A DNA stretch of 19,792 nucleotides from an uncultured Oribacterium sp. (GCA_937927445.1 CALAOB010000121.1:1-19792), one strand, 5' to 3'. Shown: positions 5,853 to 14,073, counted from the first letter of the stretch. Translations and numbers: made by a program. Notes: generated from the sequence alone by a model not told the origin.

Positions 5853-7310
5853 TTACGAAACATAGTTCGGACGTGCCTTCCCGCTGCGCTTCGCCTCGTA
5901 GAGAGCACTGTCTGCACGCTTATAGACGTCCTCGAAATGATATTTTCCCTTATCCATCAGATAGATGCCGGAGCTCACGGAAATCTGGCAGATATCCCGT
6001 TCCTTCTCGAACTCCCGCTTGAAGCAGTTATAGAGATGATGGATCTCGTCATGCGCCATCTCGTTCGCCTCCTCAAAGGAGAGTCCCGGATAGTTCCGGT
6101 AGATGGCGAACTCATCACCGCCCATACGTCCGATCAGCACGTTCTCGGTAAAGGCATTCTGGAGCAGCTTCGCCATCCGGATGATGACCTCATCCCCGAC
6201 ACTGTGGCCGAGCTGGTCGTTCACCTTCTTGAAGTTATCGAGATCGAGCATGATGAAACTGCTCACCTGTGTTTCGGAAACCGCAGCGATCTCGTTCGTG
6301 ACGAAGCTCTGGAAGAAGGCTTTATTCAGAACGCCGGTCATGAGATCATGACTCGCCTTATCATTCAAGTCGGTCACGATGCCGGATACAGAACGGTTAA
6401 ATACGGTATAGACGAAGATACCACCGAGGATCAGCACACAGCAGATGCAGGCGACGATGAGGATCGTCTTCTGCGCGGCGATGGAATTATCACGTGTCAT
6501 CGACTCCACGGAAATCGTACAGATGACGTGCCAGCCGTTCTGGCAGCTGTCCTTCGTCACGAGATACTCGCTGTCCATCACGCTGCCGCTCTCGACACCG
6601 CTCAAAAGCGATACGATATTCTCCGGAAGCATGGTGGAAACCTCATCCTGACGGCTCGAGTACAGGATCTGGTCGTCTGCATTGACCAGACGTACCGTCA
6701 TCTCGTTCAGCGCCTTCGGGAGCTCGAACACACTCTCGAGCTCGCGGTTATAGATGGACGCCACGACGAGCGCATGCCGATTCAGACGCTTCGTGTAGTA
6801 GAGACGATCATAATTTCCGTTAATGCCGAAGGACCAGCCGTCCTTCGTCTGCGGATTCTGTATGGTCTTCGCGAAGGTCTCATACATACCGCCCTTCGGG
6901 AACATCGCCTTCGTCACCTGCGAGATCCAGCCGAGCGTGCTGTCATCACTGTAGATGATGCCGAAATCAGAGAAGTTCTCCATGATTCCGAGATCGACGA
7001 TCTTCGCGCTGATGGCCTTCTTCCGCTGCAGCTTCTCATAGTCATCGAGCGTCGCATCCAGCGGATCATAGCCATAGTACTCCTCACTGAAAAAAAGGAG
7101 GGCCGCCTTCTGCTGAACCTCCCGGATATAGTTATCGATATTCAGTTCCAGCTGCTTCGAATTCGCCGACACCAGCACCGACACCTGCTGCCTGAGCGTC
7201 GTATTCGAACTCGACAACGTAAGACCCGTCACGACGATCGCCACCATCAGGATACCGAGCGAAAAGATGATGGTCATCGTCAGCTGAATCTTATGCAACA
7301 TTTTATTCAC
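5853..7310 (-). CDS. Membrane sensor diguanylate cyclase (GGDEF)
   Basis: Expected to make cyclic di-GMP from two GTP. The 485-residue protein has transmembrane segments at about 11-32 and 282-304. They flank an extracellular domain of about 245 residues, probably Cache-like (inferred from layout and the GINGNYDRLYYTKRL and LVVASIYNREL strands). A linker leads into the GGDEF domain with HDLMTGVLNKAFF (321-333), LDLDNFKKVNDQLGH (355-369), the active-site GGDEF intact at 397-401, and ADSALYEAK (466-474). No RxxD inhibitory site is present just before GGDEF, so product inhibition may be absent. The start is GTG: AGGGGAG lies 8 nt before it, whereas the ATG three codons later is too far away. It is first in an operon with the solute-binding lipoprotein. 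Confidence 0.92.
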   Translation of the reverse strand: MNKMLHKIQLTMTIIFSLGILMVAIVVTGLTLSSSNTTLRQQVSVLVSANSKQLELNIDNYIREVQQKAALLFFSEEYYGYDPLDATLDDYEKLQRKKAISAKIVDLGIMENFSDFGIIYSDDSTLGWISQVTKAMFPKGGMYETFAKTIQNPQTKDGWSFGINGNYDRLYYTKRLNRHALVVASIYNRELESVFELPKALNEMTVRLVNADDQILYSSRQDEVSTMLPENIVSLLSGVESGSVMDSEYLVTKDSCQNGWHVICTISVESMTRDNSIAAQKTILIVACICCVLILGGIFVYTVFNRSVSGIVTDLNDKASHDLMTGVLNKAFFQSFVTNEIAAVSETQVSSFIMLDLDNFKKVNDQLGHSVGDEVIIRMAKLLQNAFTENVLIGRMGGDEFAIYRNYPGLSFEEANEMAHDEIHHLYNCFKREFEKERDICQISVSSGIYLMDKGKYHFEDVYKRADSALYEAKRSGKARPNYVS

Positions 7311-7470
7311 GCGTGATACTCCCCTCTATATCGCGAAACACTCATCAAAAGCGAAACATAATCAAGAACGGATTGCTCTATTTATGCATTCTGATTGCAA
7401 TCAGCTATTTATCTAGTCACTAAATTTATAAATATTTTACTATTATATTTAAATAAGCGCAAGATTTACG

Positions 7471-7479
7471 AATACGTTT
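7471..7479. repeat. Left target-site duplication of the ISLre2 element
   Basis: AATACGTTT is repeated exactly at 9150-9158, directly abutting the other end of the element. A 9-bp duplication fits the ISLre2 family. Confidence 0.85.
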
Positions 7480-7502
7480 GACGGCGTAAGTTTACTGTAG
7501 GA
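7480..7502. repeat. Left (transposase 3'-side) terminal inverted repeat
   Basis: It pairs with 9127-9149; the most conserved parts are GCGTAA near the outside and TGTAGGA at the inside. Confidence 0.8.
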
Positions 7503-7583
7503 TTTAATTGTGTGAGAACCACCAATGATGCGGCAGAGTATCCGCATTTCGTCTACAAATATAGCCCTACGATACAGCACATG

Positions 7584-9038
7584 TCAAATCAGAGTGATTC
7601 CAGCATTGAACCAAGCAAACTTCTGCGCGATTTCGCTGACCTCATGATTCGCATGATCCACGTACTTCCCCCATTCACTATACATCGTTTCTCCCAGCTT
7701 ATGAGGATCGATGATGAATGTATCTTCAGCACCGGCAGCCTTAGGAAACTTCTGTGCCTTTACCAGCTCAAGCATATTCCCCTTGTTAAAATAATAAGCT
7801 CTTAAGTGAGCCATCTGATTTGCCCCGTCTCTGCACCATCCAAGTGGTCTGGAACTCATTCGATCTGACAGCACATGGCTCACATGTCCTTCTGCACTGC
7901 ATCCAATCAGATGGTCGTCATGGCACAGTCTTGTTCTGGCAGGCATCCAGTTATGGAGAATGTAATTCGCACTTTCGGCGATACGTTCCTGTGCACTTGC
8001 CGATTCGGTCACGGAAAGGATATGCTCTGTCTCATGCCCAAAGCCCTCCTGCGTACCTTTTTTGATCTGGTTCACCAGTTCGCGTCTGGCATCGCCGGCA
8101 CTATCCAGAAGGCCGCCCGTCATACGCAGTAGATACTTGTTCAGATGGAACTCATCCAGCACTCTCGTGAGCCCGTGTAACCGCTTCTTTGCTCCCTGTA
8201 TCCAGTTTCCGCCGTCTGCATTCAGGTATACTTTCTTCACCTTGGTAAGATCATAGGTTTCATCAAGATAATCGTATACTTCCTGCCAGAGCTTATCATT
8301 GTCTGAGCCATCATACACGCCGCAGAAATAGTGCGGGTTGATCAGGCGATGGCGTTTACTCCCTGGTGCTTCCAGCTCGATTCCTTCGTACACATAAACC
8401 ATCTTGGCGAGCACACAGTTATCCTTACGATGCTGAGCATTCGTCCGGACATCACCTTTATGCTCATGAAACTGCAGCGCCACGTGATCTTCATCTGCAT
8501 CGATGTAAAGATACGGAATTTCCCGAAGCGTTTCAGGAGCCTTATGCACCTTTGTGAAATCGATTGTTCGGATCTTATCCATCACTGTTTCCTTGCTGAC
8601 ATCATCGAGAATACTGACAGCCTCTCCACCCTTCCGATAGGTTGTCTGAACAGCCTCCGTAAGAAGCTGGGCCGCTGCATCCTCCGTGATGCGCTGGTGC
8701 TTTTCCAAACTGAGTTCCCGATCAAGGAGGTAGGATCTTTCTTTTGTCGTCTTGTTGATGAATAAGGTCTTACGATACTGGACGGTACCCAAAGAAGTGA
8801 CCAGCTGCTTCGGATCCTTCCGAACAACACTCCATTTCTCAGATCGCTTCGGGCTTTTCCGGATAGCCTCATCATAGTTCTCCAGTGTTTCAGCAATCAC
8901 ATCAAGCCCCAGATGGAGCACAACCCCTTTGATGGCATTAATGAAATTCGCCATATCTCTGGTACGGATGAATTCATCCTCTGCTTTTCGAAGATTTTTA
9001 ATGCCTGCCGTTTCAAACTGCTGTATACTGTTAAACAT
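7584..9038 (-). CDS. ISLre2-family transposase (UPF0236 type)
   Basis: A 484-residue protein, full length for the family, that catalyses transposition of the surrounding element. It shows the usual N-terminal helical region (FINAIKGVVLHLGLDVIAETLE), the segment GTVQYRKTLFINK, and a later RNase H-like catalytic core. Candidate catalytic acids are the Asp residues in YLYIDADEDHVALQ and VYLNADGGNWI, and LDEFHLNKYL follows. The Cys-containing CSAEGHVSHVLSDRMSSRPLGW block near the C-terminus is also typical. There is no frameshift or internal stop. A weak AAAGG ribosome site precedes the ATG by about 8 nt, as is common in insertion sequences. Confidence 0.93.
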   Translation of the reverse strand: MFNSIQQFETAGIKNLRKAEDEFIRTRDMANFINAIKGVVLHLGLDVIAETLENYDEAIRKSPKRSEKWSVVRKDPKQLVTSLGTVQYRKTLFINKTTKERSYLLDRELSLEKHQRITEDAAAQLLTEAVQTTYRKGGEAVSILDDVSKETVMDKIRTIDFTKVHKAPETLREIPYLYIDADEDHVALQFHEHKGDVRTNAQHRKDNCVLAKMVYVYEGIELEAPGSKRHRLINPHYFCGVYDGSDNDKLWQEVYDYLDETYDLTKVKKVYLNADGGNWIQGAKKRLHGLTRVLDEFHLNKYLLRMTGGLLDSAGDARRELVNQIKKGTQEGFGHETEHILSVTESASAQERIAESANYILHNWMPARTRLCHDDHLIGCSAEGHVSHVLSDRMSSRPLGWCRDGANQMAHLRAYYFNKGNMLELVKAQKFPKAAGAEDTFIIDPHKLGETMYSEWGKYVDHANHEVSEIAQKFAWFNAGITLI

Positions 9039-9126
9039 AGAGAACGCCTTTCGTGATTGGTTTTGGTTTGGACGCTAAATACTTTATCACACCAAATGGT
9101 CGTTCTCTATTTTATTATCTAGGCTT

Positions 9127-9149
9127 TCCTACAAAAACTTTACGCTGGC
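9127..9149. repeat. Right (transposase 5'-side) terminal inverted repeat
   Basis: Its reverse complement starts GCCAGCGTAAAG and ends TTGTAGGA, matching 7480-7502 at 17 of 23 positions. Confidence 0.8.
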
Positions 9150-9158
9150 AATACGTTT
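9150..9158. repeat. Right target-site duplication of the ISLre2 element
   Basis: AATACGTTT, identical to 7471-7479. Confidence 0.85.
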
Positions 9159-9180
9159 CTCGGAAAATACACACGACATA

Positions 9181-9262
9181 GGTACTGTTCACTCGTCAAC
9201 CAGATTCAGACAGGGCTGCCCTCCGGCTACCCTGCCTGATCAATACACGCGTGAACAGTAAC
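9181..9262. repeat. 82-bp MITE-like palindrome with likely target duplication
   Basis: The terminal repeats GGTACTGTTCAC (9181-9192) and GTGAACAGTAAC (9251-9262) are complementary at 11 of 12 positions. A second inner stem pairs 9203-9215 (GATTCAGACAGGG) with 9230-9241, around CTGCCCTCCGGCTA. Flanking octamers ACGACATA (9173-9180) and ATGACATA (9263-9270) match at 7 of 8, consistent with an 8-bp target duplication. Its left half matches the left end of the repeat at 3271-3290. There is no coding capacity, so it would need a transposase supplied elsewhere. It lies 22 bp from the ISLre2 right duplication, so this gap is an insertion hot spot. Confidence 0.65.
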
Positions 9263-9279
9263 ATGACATAGGGAAGTCT

Positions 9280-10545
9280 TCAGCCGGCGGCGTGGCGCCC
9301 GGCGACGAAGCCGGAGGCCCAGGCCCACTGGAGGTTGTAGCCGCCGCAGATGCCGTCGATGTCGAGGACTTCACCGGCGAAGTAGAGGCCCGGGACGAGA
9401 CGGGAAGCCATGGTGTACGGATCAACCTCCGTCGTGTCGACACCACCGGCCACGACCTGCGCCTGCAGGAAGCCGTTCATCTCGACACACTCTGCCTTGA
9501 AGCGAACGCTGAGGGATGCGAGGCTTCGAAGCTGCTTCTCACTGAGCTCCGCGACCGGAAGCTCCGGACGCACGCTTGCCATCCGAAGCAGAAGCTGCCC
9601 GAGCTTCTGGTGCAACAGTCCCGTAAAGAAGCTCTCCATCTTCCGCCCCGCGAGCCGCTGCTGCCGCTGCCGGTACAGCCGCAGCGCACACTCCCTCGGA
9701 TCCTCTGCTTCATCCGTAAATCCAGGCAGAAAATTGATATAGACCGCGGACTTCTTCCCCTCCTGCAGCGCATACGCCGCATAACGGGACAGCTGGAACA
9801 CCGGGATGCCCGAGATCCCATAATCGACGAGCTGAAGCTCCCCGGCCTCACGGTCGACACTGTGCCCGTCGATCACCAGCTCGAGCGCCGCCTCTGTACG
9901 GATCCCGGCGAGTGCCCGGAACGCATCCCCAGCGCAGCGGATCCCGCAGAGTGCCGGCACATACGGCACGATGGTATGCCCCAGCTTCCGCGCGATGAAG
10001 TATCCGTCCCCGTTCGAGCCCGTCTTCGGTGCCGCCTTCGAACCCGCCGCGAGGATCACTCGGTCCGCCTTCACCACTGCATCCGTACACTGAATCATAA
10101 AATATCCCGTATCCGTGTCGATACGCTGCACGCTCTTCACCTCCGCGTTATAGTGCACCTTCACCGACAGACGGTGAAGCTCCTCCCGGAGCGCATCCAC
10201 GACGGCACTCGCCTGATCCGAATTCGGATAGACATAGCTTCCACGGAAACGCGGCTCCACCCCAATCGCACGGAACCAGTCCAGCACCGCCTCCGGCGGC
10301 AGCGCATCCAGCGACGGCGCCGCAAACTCCGGATGAAAGCCCCGGAACTTCCCACCGATCCGATCTCCCATATCAAGATTCGTGTAATTGCAGCGCCCGT
10401 TACCCGTCGTCGCCAGCTTCTTCCCCAGCTGCGGATTCTTCTCGATCAGCGTCACGATCGCCCCGGCCCGCGCCGCCTCGATCGCCGCCATCATCCCGGC
10501 CGCACCACCACCGATCACTGCCACTGTTCGTTTTCTTTCCATCAT
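9280..10545 (-). CDS. HI0933/BaiN-family NAD(P)/FAD-dependent oxidoreductase
   Basis: A 421-residue flavoprotein. FAD binding is shown by VAVIGGGAAGMMAAIEAARAG near residues 8-29 and IEKNPQLGKKLATTGNGRCNYTN just after. The LAAGSKAAPKTGSNGDGYFIARKLGH segment and the C-terminal VDTTEVDPYTMASR and GLYFAGEVLDIDGICGGYNLQ...ASG complete the family signature. YhiN, HI0933 and BaiN are members; BaiN has been linked to bile-acid dehydroxylation, but most homologues have no proven substrate, so I assign only the family. The start at 10545 has GGAG 6 nt upstream; a second ATG follows directly. It lies 59 bp after the flippase gene, separated by a strong terminator, so it probably has its own promoter, which I could not identify firmly. 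Confidence 0.92.
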   Translation of the reverse strand: MMERKRTVAVIGGGAAGMMAAIEAARAGAIVTLIEKNPQLGKKLATTGNGRCNYTNLDMGDRIGGKFRGFHPEFAAPSLDALPPEAVLDWFRAIGVEPRFRGSYVYPNSDQASAVVDALREELHRLSVKVHYNAEVKSVQRIDTDTGYFMIQCTDAVVKADRVILAAGSKAAPKTGSNGDGYFIARKLGHTIVPYVPALCGIRCAGDAFRALAGIRTEAALELVIDGHSVDREAGELQLVDYGISGIPVFQLSRYAAYALQEGKKSAVYINFLPGFTDEAEDPRECALRLYRQRQQRLAGRKMESFFTGLLHQKLGQLLLRMASVRPELPVAELSEKQLRSLASLSVRFKAECVEMNGFLQAQVVAGGVDTTEVDPYTMASRLVPGLYFAGEVLDIDGICGGYNLQWAWASGFVAGRHAAG

Positions 10546-10561
10546 TCTTCACTCCATATAG

Positions 10562-10594
10562 AAAAGCGGCAGGGTATGTAAACAACCCTGCCGC
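10562..10594 (-). terminator. Terminator of the phoH-ybeY-flippase operon
   Basis: On the minus strand GCGGCAGGGT (10594-10585) pairs perfectly with ACCCTGCCGC (10575-10566) around a 9-nt loop and is followed by TTTTCTAT. It starts 11 bp after the flippase stop codon. Confidence 0.85.
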
Positions 10595-10604
10595 AGCAAA
10601 CCAT

Positions 10605-12338
10605 TCAGCTTACAAAGCGCTTCAGCCGTCCGCCCATCGGCATATGATCCAGATCCTCACGCGTAAACGCATGCATCGCCAGTAACATACCGAAGTACAG
10701 CACGATCGCCACGATCACCGCCGGCACCACCATCAGCGCCGAACCGATGCGCGAGTACTTCTCCGCCTCCGGCAGCACCATACGCACACCCGTCGAGATC
10801 GCGAACGCCACGATGCCCATCACCACACTTGCGATGGCCGGCATCACATAGGTCTTCGCCACACCCTGACGGAAACGCACGTGCTTCCGGATCGCCAGCT
10901 GGTTCAGGAAGCACATCATGAACGCAAAGAGGATGTTCGAGATCACGACCGCATATACGCCCATGCCCGTCATCATGAGAAGCAGCAGGCAGGCCACGTG
11001 GAACACGAGGGAAATCAGCGCATTCACCAGCGGCACATTCAGGTGTCCGAGCCCCTGCAGGATCGCATTACTGATGGTACTGAGACTGTAGAACGCGACG
11101 GCCAGCGAACCGATCCGCGTCAGCATGATGAGCATCGCGACATGCTTTCCAGGGAAGAGCATGCGGCAGATCGGATCCGCCAGCGCGCAGAGGCCCACCG
11201 TCGACGGAATCGCGATCAGCATCGTGAAGCGGATACTGTAGCGTACACGGGTCACCGTATCGCGCCGGTTATGCTCCGCGACCGCCCGCGTCAGACTCGG
11301 GATCAGTGACGATGACAGAGCATTGGCCAGGGCCACTGGAATATTAAAGAGGATGTGGTACTCGCCGAAGATGCCCCACTGCGTGACGATCTCGTCGCCA
11401 CGGCCGAGCTTCGCCATCACGTTTCCGAAGATCGCGTCATCCATGACGGAGGAAATGTTGTAGACCGTCGAGGAAATGAGGATCGGGAGCATGGTGCCGA
11501 GCAGCAGGAAGCCGATGGAGGCATAGCTGTCGACCTCACTCGTATCCTCGCGCATATCCCGGCGCATCGCCGGCACCTGGCTGAGGAAGAGGATCACGAA
11601 AAACAGCAGCGCCGTCAGCGCACCCGCACCGGTACCGATCGCACCACCCGCGGCACCGAAGGCATAGCCGTACTCCTCACTCTGGTAGAGGACGTTTGCC
11701 GTCTCTCCACGGTGAAACAGGATGCTCGCGGCGAGCACCGAGATGGCAGCATTGACGATCTGCTCGAGAATCTGGGAGATCGCCGTCGGCACCATGTTGC
11801 CGCTGCCCTGGAAGTACCCACGCAGGATGCCGAGGTAGGCCATGAGCCAGACCGTCGGTGCCAGCGCACGCAGCGCGAAGGAGCAGAACGGCTTCTTCAG
11901 GAAGACCTCGGCGATGGCATCTGCACCGAACCAGAGGGCACCGCACATCGCGGCACCGGCGATCGTCGCGTAGAAAAAGGCGGCACGAAGCACGCGGGCG
12001 GTGTTTCGGTACTGCCGGTTCACGAGGTTCGCCGATACGATCTTCGACACCGCGGTCGGCATGGAAAAGCTGCTGAGGATCAGCAGGAGTGTATAGATAC
12101 TGAAGGCACTGGTGTAGTAGCCATTTCCTTCATCGCCGATGATCGCCGTGAGCGGCACCCGGTATACCATACCGATGATGCGCACGATGATGCTTGCGAT
12201 GGCGAGGAGGGAGCCCTGCACGATAAAGTTGTTCCGGCGGTTCTGCCGCTGCTGCTCGCCGGCGGTCCGCTGCACGCGCACACTCTGCGGGTTCATCTGC
12301 CGACGCGTCGATGGACGTCTGGATGGTCGTTCGCTCAT
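10605..12338 (-). CDS. MurJ/SpoVB-type lipid flippase of the MOP superfamily
   Basis: A polytopic membrane protein of 577 residues in the polysaccharide-transport/MviN branch. Members such as YtgP (MurJ) flip lipid II for peptidoglycan synthesis and SpoVB acts in sporulation; which role applies here cannot be decided from sequence. After a basic tail of about 37 residues comes the hallmark first helix region (IVRIIGMVYRVPLTAIIGDEGNGYY), then TAVSKIVSANL, and GILRGYFQGSGNMVPTAISQILEQIVN. About 14 hydrophobic segments follow in the usual pattern, including ISSTVYNISSVMDDAIFG. The ATG overlaps the ybeY stop (ATGA), with GGAAGGGG 9 nt upstream, so translation is coupled. It is last in the phoH-ybeY operon and followed by a strong terminator. 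Confidence 0.9.
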   Translation of the reverse strand: MSERPSRRPSTRRQMNPQSVRVQRTAGEQQRQNRRNNFIVQGSLLAIASIIVRIIGMVYRVPLTAIIGDEGNGYYTSAFSIYTLLLILSSFSMPTAVSKIVSANLVNRQYRNTARVLRAAFFYATIAGAAMCGALWFGADAIAEVFLKKPFCSFALRALAPTVWLMAYLGILRGYFQGSGNMVPTAISQILEQIVNAAISVLAASILFHRGETANVLYQSEEYGYAFGAAGGAIGTGAGALTALLFFVILFLSQVPAMRRDMREDTSEVDSYASIGFLLLGTMLPILISSTVYNISSVMDDAIFGNVMAKLGRGDEIVTQWGIFGEYHILFNIPVALANALSSSLIPSLTRAVAEHNRRDTVTRVRYSIRFTMLIAIPSTVGLCALADPICRMLFPGKHVAMLIMLTRIGSLAVAFYSLSTISNAILQGLGHLNVPLVNALISLVFHVACLLLLMMTGMGVYAVVISNILFAFMMCFLNQLAIRKHVRFRQGVAKTYVMPAIASVVMGIVAFAISTGVRMVLPEAEKYSRIGSALMVVPAVIVAIVLYFGMLLAMHAFTREDLDHMPMGGRLKRFVS

Positions 12339-12832
12339 CTGAAGTAACCCCTTCCTTCCAGAATCTCCTTCTGGCGACGCTCCATCTCGATGCGCTCCTC
12401 GTCCTCCATGTGGTCATAGCCGAAGAGGTGCAGCATGCTGTGGGCCACGAGGAAGGCCAGCTCCCGACGCTCCGGGTGACCATACTCCGCCGCCTGTGAC
12501 GCGATGCGGTCCTGGTTCAGCACGATATCCCCGAGCAGCAGCTCACCGCTGTCCGGATTAAAGATATCGTCATCGTCCTCGTCGATCGCGTCGAAATCGG
12601 CCGGGCGCGCCCAGTCGACCATCGGATAGGACAGCACATCCGTCGGCCGGTCGATCCCGCGGGTCTCGCGATTCAGCTCGTGGATCCCGTCGTCGTCCGT
12701 GATCATCACGCTGAGCTCACACTCATACGGACATTGCTCATACTCGATCGCCGCCGCAATGATGTCCCGGATGATCGCCTCGAAATCGAGATCCAGCTTC
12801 TTCTCTGTATCAAAATCGATATTAATCGTCAT
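12335..12832 (-). CDS. ybeY: Endoribonuclease YbeY (rRNA maturation factor)
   Basis: A single-strand-specific metal-dependent endoribonuclease of 165 residues. It acts in 16S rRNA 3'-end maturation and ribosome quality control in the cytoplasm. The zinc-binding motif H-x3-H-x5-H is complete in HSMLHLFGYDH (131-141), and the family motifs DRPTDVLSYP (61-70) and LLGDIVLN (99-106) are present. An acidic insertion DAIDEDDDDI (81-90) lies between them. The ATG at 12832 is preceded by AAGGA at 5-8 nt and begins the conserved MTINIDF; the open frame extends further upstream into phoH but has no family similarity there. phoH-ybeY is the common order. Its stop overlaps the start of the flippase gene. 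Confidence 0.95.
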   Translation of the reverse strand: MTINIDFDTEKKLDLDFEAIIRDIIAAAIEYEQCPYECELSVMITDDDGIHELNRETRGIDRPTDVLSYPMVDWARPADFDAIDEDDDDIFNPDSGELLLGDIVLNQDRIASQAAEYGHPERRELAFLVAHSMLHLFGYDHMEDEERIEMERRQKEILEGRGYFR

Positions 12833-12877
12833 AGCTTCCTTCCTCTCCCGCCTGACCAGTTCGAGAGCTCTTCTATA

Positions 12878-12962
12878 TTCGGCCAATGCAGACCTTATGT
12901 GCCCGCCCACGCATCGTTTATCCGCGCGCCGTTCGGCCAATGCAGATCTTATGTACCCGCCC
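12878..12962. repeat. 31-bp direct repeat between phoH and ybeY
   Basis: The copies at 12878-12908 and 12932-12962 (TTCGGCCAATGCAGA(C/T)CTT...CCCGCCC) differ at two bases and start 54 bp apart. The second ends exactly at the phoH stop codon. Because 54 is a multiple of 3, the open frame running into ybeY shows the repeated peptide GG(Y/H)IRSALAE, but no start site supports its translation. Both copies lie within the phoH-ybeY transcript and may be a duplicated processing or regulatory site, or a simple slippage product. Confidence 0.75.
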
Positions 12963-14003
12963 TTACTCGCTGCGATGGCGGTTTTCGTTTCGATGCTCGC
13001 CGTAGCTGCGCGGACTCTGCATCGCCTGCGCGCGGCGTGCACGCTTCGCCTCGTCCTTCTCGTAGGCGTTGACGATGCGCTGTACCAGCGGATGGCGGAC
13101 GACGTCTGCGCTGGTCAGCTCGATGAAGGAGATGCCCTCCACGCCACGGAGGACGCGCATCGCATCCTCGAGACCGGACTTCTTGCCCTCCTCGAGGTCC
13201 TTCTGCGTGAGGTCACCCGTGACGATGACCTTCGAGCCGAAGCCGATACGGGTGAGGAACATCTTCATCTGTGCCGGTGTCGTATTCTGTGCCTCATCGA
13301 GGATGATGTAGGCATTGTCCAGCGTACGTCCACGCATATAGGCGAGTGGGGCGACCTCGATGAGTCCCTTTTCGGCGTTCGCCTGGTACTGCTCGGCACC
13401 CATGATACTGTAGAGCGCGTCGTAGACCGGACGCATGTACGGATCCACCTTCGACTGGAGATCACCCGGCAGGAAGCCGAGCTTCTCACCGGCCTCGATC
13501 GCCGGACGGGTCAGGATGATGCGCTGCACCTCCTGCTGACGGAAGGCCGTGATGGCCATCGCCATGCCGAGGTAGGTCTTACCGGTACCCGCCGGGCCGA
13601 TGCCGAAGGTGATCATGTTCTCACGGATCGCATCCACGTAGTCCTTCTGGCCGAGGGTCTTCGGCTTGACCGGCTTGCCCAGAGCGGTGCGTGCGAGGAT
13701 GTCCTTGTCGATCTCTACCATGTCGCTGCCCGAGCTCTTCTCGGAGAAGCTGAGGGAAATCGCATAATCTACGTTCTGCTCCGTCAGGGTGTTCCCGCGC
13801 TGGCTGAGCTCGAGGAGATTCCGCAGCACGGCTCTCGCCTTTTCGGTATCCCTCTCCTCACCGATGATTTTCAGAACGCCGTTCCGATCGATGATCGTGA
13901 CATGAAAGCTACGCTCGATTTTCTTCAGGTTGCTGTCGAGAAGCCCGAGAACATTCTGCTCGTGCTCCATCGGGATATCAAAAATTGTTTCTACGCTTGC
14001 CAA
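12963..14003 (-). CDS. phoH: PhoH-like P-loop ATPase
   Basis: A predicted cytoplasmic ATPase of 346 residues, often linked to RNA metabolism and found with ybeY. A KH-like N-terminal domain (about 1-75, FHVTIIDRNGVLKIIG) precedes the PhoH domain. That domain has Walker A GPAGTGKT (136-143), LTRPAIEAGEKLGFLPGDLQSKVDPYMRP, Walker B YIILDEAQN (232-240) and TGDLTQ. The C-terminal 30 residues are basic and low in complexity. The start codon is TTG at 14003, supported by GGAGG 8 nt upstream. It is first in the operon phoH-ybeY-flippase, with a gap of 130 bp to ybeY holding a 31-bp direct repeat. Confidence 0.95.
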   Translation of the reverse strand: MASVETIFDIPMEHEQNVLGLLDSNLKKIERSFHVTIIDRNGVLKIIGEERDTEKARAVLRNLLELSQRGNTLTEQNVDYAISLSFSEKSSGSDMVEIDKDILARTALGKPVKPKTLGQKDYVDAIRENMITFGIGPAGTGKTYLGMAMAITAFRQQEVQRIILTRPAIEAGEKLGFLPGDLQSKVDPYMRPVYDALYSIMGAEQYQANAEKGLIEVAPLAYMRGRTLDNAYIILDEAQNTTPAQMKMFLTRIGFGSKVIVTGDLTQKDLEEGKKSGLEDAMRVLRGVEGISFIELTSADVVRHPLVQRIVNAYEKDEAKRARRAQAMQSPRSYGEHRNENRHRSE

Positions 14004-14043
14004 TGACTTTCCTCCTCGCCGCCCTTCGACGGTCTTTCATGGA

Positions 14044-14073
14044 ACTATAATCACACTTCGGGCTACAGGACAA
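14044..14073 (-). promoter_or_regulatory. Likely promoter of the phoH-ybeY-flippase operon
   Basis: On the minus strand TTGTCC (14073-14068), an 18-bp spacer and TATAGT (14049-14044) lie about 40 bp before the phoH start. The rest of the 240-bp gap between phoH and rpsU holds only the rpsU terminator and a featureless stretch. Confidence 0.5.

Larger units (their letters stand above)
7480..9149 (-). mobile_element. Complete ISLre2-family insertion sequence, 1670 bp
   Basis: The element is bounded by inverted repeats at 7480-7502 (GACGGCGTAAG...GTAGGA) and 9127-9149, matching at 17 of 23 positions, and by a perfect 9-bp direct repeat AATACGTTT. It carries one full-length transposase gene on the minus strand. 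Intact ends, gene and duplication suggest a fairly recent and possibly still mobile insertion. It landed in the intergenic region upstream of the GGDEF gene, leaving about 160 bp before that gene's start codon. Confidence 0.9.

Noticed and set aside
10577..10604. Promoter for the BaiN-like gene inside the preceding terminator (TTTACA...TATATG)
   Set aside because: The match is weak, and the -35 and spacer would lie inside the terminator stem-loop. I prefer to leave the promoter unassigned.
12833..13042. A 70-residue N-terminal extension of YbeY
   Set aside because: It overlaps the end of phoH in another frame, lacks family similarity, and a good ribosome site directly precedes the conserved start at 12832.
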